Shown: one piece after another, positions 36,234 to 49,800 of the stretch | Position numbering within the stretch: the first letter of the stretch is position 1 | Layout of the letters: each line of letters begins with the position of its first letter | Source of the DNA: Larix kaempferi | Lineage: Eukaryota > Streptophyta > Pinopsida > Pinales > Pinaceae | Direction of reading: 5' to 3' | DNA: 64,000 nucleotides | Assembly (NCBI GenBank): GCA_027924585.1 | Contig: BSBM01000361.1 | Span: 39,503,501 to 39,567,500, forward strand | Position numbers and translations under genes: made by a program | Notes under the pieces: model-generated | What the model was told of the DNA's origin: nothing | Databases searched by the model: none | What the model saw: the letters and a program-made list of their open reading frames with translations, nothing else

Positions 36234-38148
36234 ATGAATACAAGAAAAACAAATCGGGAACCCCCTTTGAATACTAACATTGCAGGTGGAAGAGGTCGAG
36301 GTCGTAATACAGGTCAGGGAAGACAGACAGACATACATTGATGAAATAATTGCTAGAGCTGATTCCTCCACCAGACCACCGCGAACATCTAAAGGTAGGG
36401 GAAATTTTGTTCCTCCCCATCTTGAGAATTCGGCATCAACAGTGGAGAATACAACGGGACCTTCAACTCCTGTTGCAGAAAATAAACCTCCTGAAGATAA
36501 GGGAAGCGCTGTGGGAGCACTGGATAGAGAGGAGATTTATTATATTAATAGAACCATAGTTACTAAAGAAGTCTGGTTGGAGACTCACCAAGAAGCAAAG
36601 GAAGAGAGAAGGCGAGAAGAAGAGAGGAGGAGAGAAGAAGAAGCAAAGGCAGAGGAAGAACGCATAAAGGAATCCATTAAGTTTTTGACTAATGACATGG
36701 CTAGTAGAGAACAGGAAGGAGAGAATGAACATAGGGAGAACCAGGAAGAAGAAGTGGAAGATAATAATCCTGGTAACGTTGTGGCCACATTAGAATTCCC
36801 TATCCTCCAGACACCTGGAGTAGCTCCTATGAAAAACATCTCACCATCAGTTCTCCCGAATTTCCATGGTAAATCTTCTGAAGATCCTAATGAATTTATT
36901 TTTGACTTTGATATCCTCTGTCGTAGCTATGATTATACCTCCAATCCTCATAAGCTGAAACTACTCCCAGCCACCTTGAAAACAAATGCTCTGCGTTGGT
37001 TCATGAGTCTAGGTCATGAGACCATTACTACCTTGGGCCAAATGAAACACACCTTTCTTTCTAAATATCAAGAATATTGTAGAACCAGGGATAGAAAGGA
37101 GGAGTTGTTTAAAATGGTTCAGAAGGAGGAAGAGAGCTTGGAATACTTTGTGGAAATATTGATGTACAATTTACAAAGTTCTACAAACACTGAGATTGGA
37201 AAAGATGTACTTAAGATTATTTTGCTACAAGGAATTAGGGAATATTTCCTTGATATGTTGAATTTGTTGGGGAAAGGGGACATCTCAAAAGAACCCTTCG
37301 AGAATATCGTTGAATTATGTCAAATGTACTCAAGGGGATCCTCTAGAACTAACAAACGAGACAAGGATCGGGATCAGGATGTCTTCACTAGGACACAGAA
37401 GTCAGCTAGTGGAGGATCCACTCGAGTAGAGATACGCAACTTGCTGGAGAATTTTAAAACTGATATGATGAGCTCCATTTCCTCATAGTTAGATATCTTG
37501 AGGGAAAAACAAAGGCAAGTACTAGAATATCTTACACTCAGTGTATTCTGTTCCAAATGTAGGAAAAAGCACCCCCTGAAGGAATGCTCGTTGGACAAAG
37601 AAGAAATATGTAGAATATGTGAGTTGGAGCATGACACCAAGGAATGTCCCTCACTACCTAAATTCAAAGAAGTTTTGCAGGAATCCACTTCAGATGTGGA
37701 ACAAGCTTACTTCATTACACAGAAGAAACCGTGGTAGCCTCACAATCAAGGTATGAATGAGGACCCATAATTTTTTCTGAATAAAATGAATGGGATGAAT
37801 AATATTAATACATAATTCCCTTCACATTATTCTAATAATTAGTGGCATCCATCTCATAACCCAATGCAAAATCCAAATTCTTGGATACCATGGTCACAAC
37901 AGTCAAACATTCAAGCTCCTTGGAATTCCAACTAGAGAAATTCTTACCAAGGAAATAACTTTCCCCATCACCAGACTCAGTATCAACAGTACCCTCCTCA
38001 ATAGTATCCTCACCAACAGTATTAGTAGCCACAACTGCAATTCCAAAACAATGCTGCACCTATGAATGCACCACTTCGACCACAACTACCTGCACAACCT
38101 AACCCAAACCCTAATAATAAAGTAGTTCATTAGTTTGAGACTACCAAC
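36234..38148 (+). pseudogene. Gag of element C, first copy
   Basis: The original start is probably the ATG at 36234 (MNTRKTNREPP, then GGRGRGRNTG). A repeat of AGAC at 36321-36331, four bases longer than in the second copy, shifts the frame; the long frame then runs from 36280 into protease. Features: Arg/Glu-rich coiled segment (residues about 105-150), capsid core (FPILQTPGVAP, NFHGKSSEDPNEFI, LKLLPATLKTNALRWFMSLG, FLSKYQEYCRTRDRKEE), then two zinc knuckles CSKCRKKHPLKEC and CRICELEHDTKEC, and a Gln/Asn/Pro-rich tail. Stops occur at 37486 and 37735 and repeatedly in the tail. Confidence 0.88.
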
Positions 38149-39111
38149 ATGCATGCGTATTCCATTTCCCAAGTTCCTTACAATGATATACACTTACGAT
38201 CAGGGAGGGTAGTGGAACCCATCGTCACTGAGGATGTTCCATCCACAGTGGATGAAACTGGAGTGAATCAGAACTATGAGAATATGGTTCATTCAGCAAT
38301 CCCCATCAATGAGGATGCTGACATTCCTACCGAAACAGTGGTTGAAACTCAAGAAGAAACACATGATGAAGCACAACCTACACAATTGATGAGAGAACCG
38401 CCATACCCTGAACGATTGGCCCTGCAGAAAACAGTGGAACAACCTCGATTCAATATCTTAGGGGAATTGAAAAATTTATGTGTCAAAATTTCACTATTAC
38501 AAGCCCTCCATGACGTGCCCATTTATGTTAAGACTGTTAGAGATTTGTGTGTCAAGAATCCAAGAAGAAATCCTAGGGATCCTCCCACTGTCCACGTATT
38601 GGGAAAACTTTCCGAATTGATAATGGGGAAGACTCCTGTGGAAAAATATGATGACCCTGGACATCCTACTGTGACAGTTCACATAGGAAACACACAAATC
38701 CCCAACGTCTTGGTAGACTTAGGCACCACTATTAACGTTATGACCATAGAAACTGTGAAGAAACTTGGACTCATTAACCTTTGGCCGACCCCTACCATTT
38801 TGGAACTTGCTGACAGGTCAACAATCAAGCCTTAGGGGATCCTAGATGACCTTGTAATCTCGGTTGACTAGTGGGAATACCCCGCGGACTTCTTGGCATT
38901 ACAACCGAAGTCTCAGTTGGGGGGACACCCAATGATCCTGGGAAGACCGTGTTTGGCCACAGCAGATGCCTGTATCAGCTGTCAGTGATGATCTATCACC
39001 ATCTCAAATGGCACTGAGATCAAAATCCTAACCTTATACCCCCCAGCTCGACAAAGCACAAAAGATGAAACTCCACTTTGGGTAGATTTGGAGGAGGAGG
39101 AAGATGTTTAG
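38149..39111 (+). pseudogene. Aspartic protease of element C
   Basis: In the gag frame: EPPYPERLA, a helical linker with KISLLQALHDVPIYVK, then VTVHIGNTQIPNVLVDLGTTINVM, where the expected D-x-G-A/T active site reads DLGTT, and LADRSTIKP, followed by a stop. Later ILGRPCLATADACI matches the second conserved protease block. Stops occur at 38833 and several times to 39109. Confidence 0.85.
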
Positions 39112-40262
39112 TTGTTATTAACGATAGGGAGAGCCTTAATGTTTAAAGATGAAAAAGAGGACGTTACCATTAACAGTTTCATTAGTGAGCCCACACCCAT
39201 CAATAAGCATGTTTACCAGATTCTCAATAGTACATTTGATGAGAAAGAACAAGAAAATATTACAGAAAAAACTCTAGTCAGTGATGCCAATATAATTTCG
39301 GTACTTAAAAATTTGAAAAGTGTTCCAGTAGAAATCGAGCCAGGGAAAACATTAAACATCAATCCAAACCTTGTGCCCAGTGAGCTGGAACAGCTAATCA
39401 CTCTGTTGAAACAATGTAGAGGAGCTTTCACTTGGGAGTACACAAACATGAAAGTTATTCCTTCTAATCTGTGTACACCCATCACATTTACACTAAGAGC
39501 GATTCCAAGCCTATGTGTCAGCCACAACGAAGGATGAACCCGAACCTAAGGGACATAGTGAAAGAGGATATCCAAAAACTTTTGGAAGCAGGATTTATAT
39601 ACCCAATTTCAGACAGTGAGTGGGTTTCTCCACTCGTGATTGTGCCAAAGAAGAATGGGAAATGGAGGGTCTGTGTGGATTACATAGAATTGAATAAAGC
39701 AATGCAAAAGGACCACTTCCCCTTACCTTTTATGGATCAGGTCCTTGATACCTTGTCTGGGAAGAAGTATTTTTCCTTTCTGGATGGCTTTAGTGGCTAT
39801 AACCAAATCCAGATTGCTCTAGAAGACCAAGACAAAACCACTTTCACCTATCCCTAGGGTACTTTTGCATACCGAGTACTTCCTTTTGGGTTGTGTAACA
39901 CACCAGCCACATTTCAGAGAGCAGTGATTGGAATCTTTTTAGAGATGGTAAATGATTGCATGGAGATTTTTATGGATGACTTTACTCCATATGGTGATAG
40001 TTATGAAGAAGCACTGAAAAATTTAGAAAATGTCTTGAAACACTGTGAATAAAGCCAACTCTCTTTAAGCACTGAAAAGTGCCATATAATGATGAGCGAG
40101 GGCATAGTTATGGGGAACTTCATCTCTTTTGATGGTATCCAGGTAGATCCATCCAAAATCAAGGTAATTGAAAATATACCAACTCCTGGAACACGAAAAG
40201 ATGTACGTAGCTTCTTGGGACATGCTGGCTATTACAGAAGGTTCATAGAAATTTTTCCAAAC
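39112..40262 (+). pseudogene. Reverse transcriptase of element C
   Basis: The leading part (39112-39480) is in the gag frame. A single-base shift near 39478 moves the domain to another frame: AGFIYPISDSEWVSPLVIVPK, NGKWRVCVDYIELNKAMQKD, YFSFLDGFSGYNQIQIALED, then after a TAG GTFAYRVLPFGLCNTPATFQ, EIFMDDF (catalytic DD), VDPSKIKVIENIPTP, RSFLGHAGYYRRFI. A further stop lies at about 40050 and a second frameshift at about 40262. All seven RT blocks are recognisable. Confidence 0.9.
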
Positions 40263-42184
40263 TAGCTTCTCCTTTGTTTACCTTGTTGATGAAGGATGCT
40301 AAGTTTGTTTGGAATGATGCATGCCAAATAGCGTTTACTGAGCTAAAGAAAAGGCTATCTACAGCACCCATCTTACGAGGGCCCAATTGGGCTCTGCCTT
40401 TTCATATTTCTTTAGATGCTTTAGACATTGCCATTGGAGCAGTTTTAGGACAGCGGGAAGGTAATGCTCCTTATGCAATTTATTACATTAGTAAGAACTT
40501 ATCCCTTGCTGAAATTAACTATACTGTCTCAGAAAAGGAATTCCTTGCCATAGTTTATTCCATTAACAAATTTAGACACTACATTACTGGATACTCCACT
40601 TTTGTGCACACTGATCATTTTGCCATCAAATAGTTAATGGATAAACCAATCACAAATGCTAGAGTTACTAGATGGTTGTTACTTTTACAAGAATTTGATA
40701 TTACAATTATTGATAGACTAGGGAAGAATAATGTTGTTGCATACTTTTTATCTCGACTTACTAACAATGATGACAATCTACCAGTCGAAGATTCATTCCC
40801 TGATGAAAATTTGTTTGCAATATCAGCTCATTCTCCATGGTATGCAGATATTGCTAACTTTATGGTTGTTGGTAAGCTTCCAGCACATCTGTCGAAGAGA
40901 GAAAAAAGAAAGATCATACAACAGAGTGCTAGGTATTGTTGGATTGATGGACATCTTTTCTACACATGGATTGATTTAGAAATCCGAATATGTGTTAGAG
41001 AAGATGAAAGTTTTAGTATCCTTAAAGCTTGCCATGATGAGCCCTGTGGGGGACATTTTGCTGACAAAAGGATAGGTCATAAGGTCTTGAGGATGGGTTA
41101 TTTCTGGCCCACATTGTTCAGGGACGCAAAGAAGTATGTTCAGGCGTGTGATAGTTTCCAAAGGTCGATGGGCCAACCCAACAGATTAGATGAAATGCCT
41201 TTGCATCCATAGCTCGTGGTTGAACCATTTGACAGATGGGCTATGGATTTCGTAGGACCTATCAACCCTCCCTCAAAATAGAAAGTTCACATCTTGTTTT
41301 GCACAGATTACATGATCAAATGGGTGGAAGCTGTAGCCTTGGTTAAGGCTAATGATCAGGTTGTGATTGATTTCCTGTATGAAGAAATTTTTACTCGGTT
41401 TGGAGTACCCAAGGAAATTATCACAAATGGTGGACCATAGTTTGTATCTCACAAACTGGAAGCGCTATTACAAAAATTTCATATTCAGCCCAGAATAACC
41501 TCGCCATATCATCTACAGGCCAATGGCTAAGTGTTGAGTTGAAACATGTTCATCGAAGCTATTTTGACAACGACAGTGAAAAGCCATCGTAAAGATTGGG
41601 CTAAGAGATTTCCAGAGGCACTATGGGCCCATCGCACTACATGGCATAACACCACTGGTTTTTCCCCATATGAGTTAGTGTATGGTAAGAATGTTGTTTT
41701 CCCAATTGAATTTGAAATCAAAACTTTGAAAAAAGTTGTAGAAGCAAACTTGGATTTATCAGAAGCACAGAGGAACCGACTGAATCAGCTTAACGAATTG
41801 GATGAAAAGTGCACAGCACCAGTAAATCAGACAACTTTAATCCAACAGCGGCGCTCTAAATGGCATGACAGATTCATAAAAAAGAAAGTCTTCCAAGAAG
41901 GAGACTGGGCTCTGTTATATGATTCATGGTTTAAGAAGGATTTCAAAGGCAAGCTATGCACTCATTGGTTGGGACCTTATCAAATAGATCGATTATTTGA
42001 CAATGGAACAGTCCGGTTGATCACCATTGATGAAAACAAGACATCATTATTCACAAATGGTCATCAGCTACGACTGTATCACAAACCGATCTCAAGGGAT
42101 GCTTTCGTTTCACATGTTACAATTGATCCAGACTATCAGTTAACACTAGGGCAGGGATTTTTCTCAACCCCTGTGAATTTTTAA
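40263..42184 (+). pseudogene. RNase H and integrase of element C
   Basis: RNase H: WALPFHISLDALDIAIGAVLG, SEKEFLAIVYSINKFRHYI, HTDHFAIK. Integrase: an HHCC region (HDEPCGGHFADKRIGHKV, then C-x2-F where the fourth Cys is lost), WAMDFVGP (first Asp), TNGGP where SDGG is usual (second Asp is Asn), and ANG-stop-VLS where the catalytic Glu is replaced. The C-terminus has WHDRFIKKKVFQEGDWALLY, LGPYQIDRLFDNGTVRLITI and NGHQLRLYH. Stops occur at 40634, 41210, 41279, 41438 and 41528. RNase H is near-intact and integrase is inactive. Confidence 0.9.
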
Positions 42185-42889
42185 GAACTGCAATAACCAC
42201 ATAATTTGTACATAAATAATTTATTTTTCATTCTGTATTTTATGTATTTTGCATTTTGCATTTGATCGGGTTTGTTTTGAAGAATTGTGTGCAGGAATTA
42301 AATGGAGGAACGTCAGCAGTCGTGATCCACTAGATGGTTGACTTGTCAGTTTTTAGCAGCCAGCTAAAAATCCACCTGTTACTCATTTTGCACAGCTGCG
42401 ACTCCTTACCTTGCTCATTTTTCCAATGTTTGTAGTTGTAACCCCACTATTTTCATTCCTTTCATTTTTCTAGCAGCTGCAACTCCGCCATTTTTGCCCA
42501 TTCCTCCAAGTCTAGCAGATGCGACTACGCTATTTCCATTTCATTTTCATTTTTTTTCCAGCAGCTGCGACTTCGCCATTTTTTCCCATTCCGCCAAGTC
42601 TAGCAGCTGCGACTCCGCTATTTCCATTTCATTTTCACTTTTTTCCAGCAGCTGCGACTCCGCTACTTTTTCCTATTCCGCCAAGTCTAGCAGCTGCGAC
42701 TCCGCTATTCCCATTTCATTTTTGCTTTTTGCCAACAGCTGCAACTCTGCCACTTTTTCCTATTCCGCCAAGTCTAGCAGCTGCTATTCCACTATTTTTT
42801 CCTTTTCTCCAAATTTTTGCAGCTAGAACTCTAACATATTTCACCGAACTCTGCTAAGTTCTTTCTACAACTCTGCTGTATTGGCTTCT
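42185..42889 (+). repeat. Post-pol spacer with 87-bp minisatellite (element C)
   Basis: Repeat units begin CCAAGTCTAGCAG at 42506, 42594, 42681 and 42768 (periods 88, 87, 87), each with two GCAGCTGCGACTCCGC-like blocks. The related core TGCAACTCCGCTAG recurs at 46228, after insertion D. ORFs across it are Ser/Ala/Phe-rich artefacts. Confidence 0.88.
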
Positions 42890-45800
42890 TGTAACATCCC
42901 TCTTTTGAACCATATTATTTAAAGAATAAAATTGTATCTTGTACTAGTTTTCTGGTGAGGAGCTCAAGGCCAAAGCCCCACTAGAAAACCTTTAAAGTTT
43001 TGTGGGTTAATCCCTAAGTGGTAATTGTAAATTTAGAAGACCGGGGTCATTTAGCCGTAAGGTGACGAATCTACAAGAAGGGAAAAAGAAGTAAAAGTGA
43101 GAGATGTCTTGTGGAACAAACGATAATGACTAGGGTCATTATTATACCAAAAGGCAGACAAATTACATTTTTATAAGACCATTAAGAGGGAAACCAAAAA
43201 AAGTAAGTAAAATGCTATGTAAATGACCTTTGAGCATCGTAAACACTATACTCTACTCTGATGAGAGTACAAGTAAGTTAGGAACTTATTAACCTTAAAT
43301 AAGTTATTCCAAATCACTAGTACCCCTTGAGACTAGAATAAGTATTTACTAGAGTTATTAAAATAAGAAGGGCTACCCTACTTATACATATTCATTAAAT
43401 TAGCCATTACTTTGGAATTTAAGACAAAACGTTATTTGAATTATGTAAGAATATGTTAAAAGAGGCGGAATAGTATACACTATTTCTTTGGATCATATAT
43501 TTATATATATATATGCAATTAAGAGGTAAGTATAAATATATTGTATGTATAATTTATTTAAGTACATAAATATATTGTGTGAGAGTTTCTCTCCTTAAGC
43601 TTAAAGGCCAACTTTTAACCATAAATCATGCAAAATGGGTTATTTTTATTACAAGGGTATTCTCCAAAACTAAGTTAATAGTTATACTTGATTTTAGTGG
43701 CAGTATTACCGAGATAGTAGAAGAAGTTAGTTATGAAAGTAGGAGTTGGCTATTAATTGTTGGAGCGCCATTTTTCCTTGTGAAAAAAGAGCCGCCACTT
43801 GTCCCGCGAAGGGATGCTGAGTTTTCTTGTTACTGCCATTTGTCTTTTCTTCAAAGGAATGCCCATCCTTCTTAAGAAGAATGGAGCTCGAGTGAGGGGG
43901 GGGGTCACTTCTCTGAAGAATGAATTTTTATGTTTTGATTTTTGGAAATTTCTTTATTGATGGGACTTTTTGTTACATTTATATATATTGTATTGTTGGA
44001 TTTTGTGGGAAGAAAATCTGGGAAGAGGACGGCCAGAGTAGCCCGATCCCATTGTATCTTTAGTACTTTAGACTGCGCCGAGTCCTAAAAATATATCTTA
44101 ATTTATAACTCTGCGATATAAGATGAATGCACAGTCCTTGTTTTCTTGGGTTTTGTATTCATTGTTGTGTTTTCATAACCCTAGTTAGCAAACGGTCCAG
44201 TTGGATCTCTGCCATAGGAAGGGTTCTAACACTTGGGTCTAGTTTGATCTCGGCTCACTTATACTACCTAGATAATGGTTGGATCAAGATTTCGGCTTTT
44301 CCCATAGGTTGTACTGCTACCATGAAATTTGCAAATCCAGTCTTTTAATTATTTTATACTGCCACTATTTCGTTGGATGAGTTAGTCAATCTCTGCTTAG
44401 ATCCACAGTTTGTCTAGATCCTGATTAAGATCTTTTATAAAGTTTTCCGCTACCATGTTTTGGGAAGAGCCAGGCAAAATATGACATACCGCCTCAGTAT
44501 ATTGGGATCCACTTAGGACCTTTCTTCTGCTACACCGAATGGTGTAGATCCACTTAAAATTTAGGTGCTTTTCTGTTTTATGTTGTTTTGTTGTATTAGT
44601 TAAAATCTTTCCATCAATATCTTTCCGCCAAGCAAAATAGTGCCCAAAAATGGAGACCATAAATTCTATTCGAATGTATTGGGTATGGATACTGGTGTTT
44701 GTCCTCTATCTCCTCATTATTGTTGTGTTGGGTGTAAGCGCATAGCATGCTTAGTTGTAGATTGTTGTAATCGGTAAGTACTATGGTAGTTTTCTTTATG
44801 TTTAAAAGCCCATTAGAAGTTTGGTTGGTCAGGAACGAGAGCCCAAACCCTGTGGGATTTTAAGGTACTACGATACCTAGATATATATATATATAGTACA
44901 GTAAAGGAAAATTAATGTAAGTACGCGAAAGCTTGGTGCGGTGGCAAGTAGAAATCCAATCCCTATCATTTATTTTATATAATAAGGATATATATATATA
45001 TATATATATATACTGTGGCGAAGCCTTTTAAGTGATCCCTACATTATTGCGGTATGGTGATTAACAGAGAAGTCGCCTCTATAATATATGCCCTCTTTTT
45101 TTTTAATGTTATTTCTTTTTCTGTAAGGTGTGACCCTTATCCAACAGTTCTCCATAAAGTACTTGGAGAAGGGAGAGTGCGCGGCGTTTGATCCCAAGGT
45201 TTGATTGGTATTATGTCTTACTAAGAGATCGATAGATCCTCTGTCTCGGTTTTATTTATTGAGAAGTTACTCTGCTATAGTGAATTCTGGAAGTGTCTAA
45301 AGAGGTGTCAGTCAAACAAACCTAAAATTTTGTTATTTTTCCGTGGTATTTTATAAATTTCCAGTGTTGGAGGAAAGAAAATTTAATGGGTTGATTCTAG
45401 TCAAAATTACTATAGAGTTACTATTGTGTCTGAAAATAGATAATTCATATTGTTATTTGGGTGAGCGCCTGAAAGATACTTTGTCGAGGTATCAATAGAT
45501 TTCCGACTTAATGCCGTTGTTAGCTTTGCAATGTCTTGGTTATACTCTCAAGCAGAGAAGCTGTGAGAAAGTAGAAAGCTTGTATGGCGACAATGTTATT
45601 GTTGGTTGTATCCTCTATTTTTAATACATGACTTCTTGGTCGATGTAGCCCTTGGGATTGGTGAACCTCGTGTATATTGTTATCCTATTATGTGATTTGT
45701 ATGTGTTTTATTCTCACTGATATCTGCGTTTCATATGTGTTTTGTTCTCTTCGATATCAGTGGTAAAAAATGAAGTTCTTCAAGTAAAGATAGTGCTATT

Positions 45801-46184
45801 CAAGTATGAGATGTTGGTCAAAAATGAATTTCTTCAAGAAAACATAGTGCTATTCAAGTATGAGATGTTATAGCAAAAGTAAGATGAAATATGGTAAGAT
45901 TAATGGTGTCTCAAGTTCTGTAATAAATTTTGATGGCTTATTATCTATGTCATACGTAAGAATATGTTTGGTTAAAAGATAAAGCATGGTTATTTCGTAT
46001 TAAATATATTGGTTAACTTTGGTAGTTATGTGTTTTGTTGTGACAATTTACTATCCTTGGACATAGGGTACAGTTGTCATGATTTCTTTTAACACAATTG
46101 TACTTGGTTGTGTAGATCTTTTAATATGAAGCAAAATTTTTGAAATTCACCATAATACTAATTGAGTATCGGATTTATTTCACA
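42890..46184 (+). mobile_element. Insertion D: probable solo LTR, 3295 bp, in element C
   Basis: It begins TGTAACATCCC and ends TTTCACA, flanked by perfect CTTCT duplications (42885-42889 and 46185-46189). No second TGTAACATCCC, gag or pol motif lies inside, so a solo LTR is the simplest reading; the length is large for one. It contains a TATATATATATAT run (44988-45011) and a tandem duplication of about 62 bp at 45764-45870. A block GAGGAGCTCAAGGCCAAAGCC resembles part of the solo LTR at 8447-10072. Confidence 0.75.
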
Positions 46185-46189
46185 CTTCT

Positions 46190-46845
46190 TTTCCGAAGTG
46201 CCTTGTCAAATCCTCTTATTCATCATCTGCAACTCCGCTAGATTGTTTGCCTTTTGGAACAGTCTCGCCACTAATGATCTGACTTAGCTCTCATTCAAAC
46301 GATGAATCCGAAGTTCCAATCACAGTCTGCCAAGAACGAATGATAACTATTGGGCCATCCTGCATACCTGTTAGCATGAATGCACGTATCAGCCCAGTTG
46401 GCGGTGTCCAACTCATCTCAGCACATGCGTATTTTACTAGCGATGCGACTGTGAATATAATGCCATGGCAGAATGGCGGCTCGAGCATTAAATCCTGAAG
46501 GTATGGGTTCTAATTATAATCATGATTAAGCATCAAATTAAATGTGGCAATTATGAGCATGTCTTGTCTTTTGTCACCATCAGCATTCTGTACACACTTA
46601 ATCACCAAAGAATGTGTCAGGAGTAACAACCTGACCGTCATTTTACCCGATTCGTACAAAAATTTCCCAATTTCGCCATTTTTCCTTAACTGTATAATCT
46701 ACCGTGGGTTGAAAATTGCGCCATCTTTCCTAAAAAAACCCTATTTCAAAATCCCAGCTATTCCATGAATGTTCGAAGGCTTCAACTTCCACGTATGAAC
46801 TGATCAACACTGTATCTATTGTCTGAATTATGAAGGGAGGTTAAT
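46190..46845 (+). other. Spacer between insertion D and ORF3 (element C)
   Basis: It resumes the post-pol spacer. No convincing ORF; the 65-codon minus-strand ORF has no family signal. Confidence 0.5.
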
Positions 46846-49800
46846 ATGGGTAACCTGGTTAGGCATGAACCTGAAAATATGGAAGCTCTGCGTGCCAATG
46901 CAGAAGTTTTTGGCATTTTTGCAGCCGCTGGGTGGACCAAGTATTTCCAACGTTTAAACGGTTTCCACATCGAAACGGCATTACAGTTTGTTTTTAACTT
47001 CATCGATACTCATTCTGAAGTCAAGGGGGTACGCATTGAGGTTACATAAGCCATTATATCTGAGGTTACTGGCTTACCCCAAGTTGGGAAGAAATTGTTT
47101 GGATGGAAGGTGCCGAATTCGACTGCAATAAGGGAATTTCTTGCAGTTGGGGAGAATGTTCATCCAAAAGGTCATGGAATTGCACTGGACTCGTTACCTC
47201 GTCCCTGGAATCAAGTGGCAATTTTTCTGAAGAAATATATTTCTTGTGAAGGTAGGTACCAGACTGCCTATTTTTCCGAATTCCCTTTGTTATCTCATCT
47301 ACGCCATGGAAACCTAGTAAAGATGCTATTTTATTTCTTTAAGACCCTACAAAACATGGTTGGTTATGTGAGAATATCCCAACACCCAATTTCCTCCCTC
47401 ACCAATCATGGCCTAATCAAATTACTTATCTTGAGTGCCATTACACGTCGTAATTTGACCTGGGCTCAATTTCTTGCTGGAGCTCAGGTAATTAGAGAAC
47501 CTGCACTAGAATTGGGGGGTATGGCAGAGGAAGAAGAGGACCGGAGCTCCTCGAATCTAGCTTGGGGGGAGGATGGAAACTTAAATGATAGGGAAGGAGA
47601 AGAAAATATAGGGGAAGCTGCGACAGCAGTGGACCCTGGTATAGATAGGGTATCTGAAAACCAAAATATAGGGGAAGATGCGACAGCAGCGAACCCTGTC
47701 ATTGAGGAGATACTGATGGAAGTTAGGGAAGATGAGGCAACAACATCAGAAGTTGCAACAGTAGCCAACCCTACAGGGGAAGAAACAGACCCTATTAAAA
47801 TTGCAGTAATGGTGGCAGTTGAAGCAGCGTAAATGGCATCATTTACAGTAATGGAAGAAGAAGCTGAAACTGGAGTCGCTGTTAAAGCTACGACAGTAGA
47901 AGCTGCAACTCTAGAAGCAGAAATTCAAGAGGAAGAGTATCAGGTAGAGGTAACAGGATAAGGAAATGTGGAGGTTTTGATGTTGAGTCCTCCCCTGAAA
48001 TAAGGGGGACCATTATTGAAGAAGAGACTATTGAAGAAGAGACCCCCACATTAAAGAAGGGAAGAAAGAGGTCGGGGAAGAAAGGTCAGACATCCACTAC
48101 AGCTAAGAAAAGAAAAACCAGAGTTGTCACAGTACCAGCGGCATGCAGTGAAGACCAACTAATGGAAATGGTGAAGAGAAGAAGGACTCGATCTATGGCA
48201 GCAGCTGAGACAGCAGGTGAAATCCGGGAAAATATTGAATTACCCTCAACTAAGACAACATGTGAAATTGGGGAAAATATTGAGGTATCCTTAGCAGAAG
48301 CAGCATGTGTTGCAGGGACATGCATAGAAATCCCTATGTTAGATCTCAAAACACATGCTGACACACAAGAACTTACTATGAATGAACTCGAGATTGAAAA
48401 TCTCCTGTATGAAAATGAACTGTTAAGGGAAGAAGTGCAAACACTTCAAATTGAAATGGAGAAATGGAAGGAAATAAGTAGGAAACAAGCAAAGAGGAGT
48501 CTGTATATATTGGTGGAAGCTACAAAACAAGTGGAAAATTCATTCCCTGACTTGAGCCATGAAGAGCCAGGAAAAGTGATATGCCCAGAATGTGGATACA
48601 TGTATAAATTGGCAGGGCATAAAGTCATATTGGTGGACCTTGTTGCACAAGAACCTAAATAGACAAAGCAAGAAGGAGAATTGCTCACAATTGAGCTGAT
48701 GGGGGAAAATGAGCCAGGAATGGCCCTAATCTCGGATCTTGAACTAGAGGAAGAAGAAGATATGCAAACTCAACCATTAGGAGATACATAATTACTCATG
48801 GAACAGTCTCATTGCTCAAGAGCCATTGAGGTAGTCCAGGAACCTTCTCAACAATTTGGAGAAATGAAGGAAAAGGACGTTGTCACAAAAGAACTAATGC
48901 CCTTTGAAATATTGACTGAGGTTGCAATTCGGACTGAAGTTGTTGAAGGTAAAATCCAAGAGGAAAATGTTGTTACACAATAACCATCATCTTCAAAAAT
49001 GTTTGTTGAGGTTGCAACTCAAACCGAGGAGGAAGAGGTTGAAATGGAGTGAAAGGACACTATCACACAAGAACCAGCAGTCCCAGAATCAATTGTTGAT
49101 AATTTAATACAAACAAAGGCCACTGCAACACCAATGGAAGATGAAACTGTTACATTGCCAAAGAAAAATAAGGAGGATAGTACAGTGGGGGACAAGGTAG
49201 AAATAAAGCTTTCTCAGGAAGTCATTGATCTAGACTCTGATGATGAAAAGGATGTGGAGAATAGGAGAATTCAACCGTTAGAGAAGAATATTCTCTGGTT
49301 GAATGTTGAGTTAGATAAATGGCAGAAATACATTGCTCAATGCAAGACAGGGATGATTTCTCTCCATGAACATAGAAATACCATAAGGGAGTTGAGAGAA
49401 AAGTGGGATGAGGAGTTATTCTTCCAGAAAATCTGATGGGAAAATTTTCAAAAAAGGTTGGAAGAATTGAAGAAACTTAAGTCCTTGCAACAAGAAAAAG
49501 ACCAAATGTATACTCTTTCCCTAGAATTACTGAGTTGCAGGATTCCATCCCCCTCTTACCCTGTCTTTCTTCACGAGCAGGTAACTTTATTTAAATTGAG
49601 GGCTCTAAAGGAAGGGAGATCATTTGATCTAGCAACGACTACCTAGTTTTTAGAAACTTTTCTGGAAAGTGATTTTGAGGATCAGCATTTGTTATGTGAA
49701 TTATATTTACATGATAGGGCTTGTTACATTGACTCTTCCTCCAACCCTTTTCCTTGTTTGGGGTATGTTTAGCTGAGGGCATTTGCATCTTTTGTCATCA

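Noticed and set aside
36463-36839. Minus-strand ORFs opposite gag coil, Leu/Ser/Phe-rich
   Set aside because: They are the complement of Arg/Glu-rich gag codons and recur in the second gag copy.
42494-42857. ORFs rich in Ser/Ala/Phe repeats (CDSAI-like)
   Set aside because: They follow the 87-bp minisatellite; two frames are open at once and units have non-triplet lengths (88).
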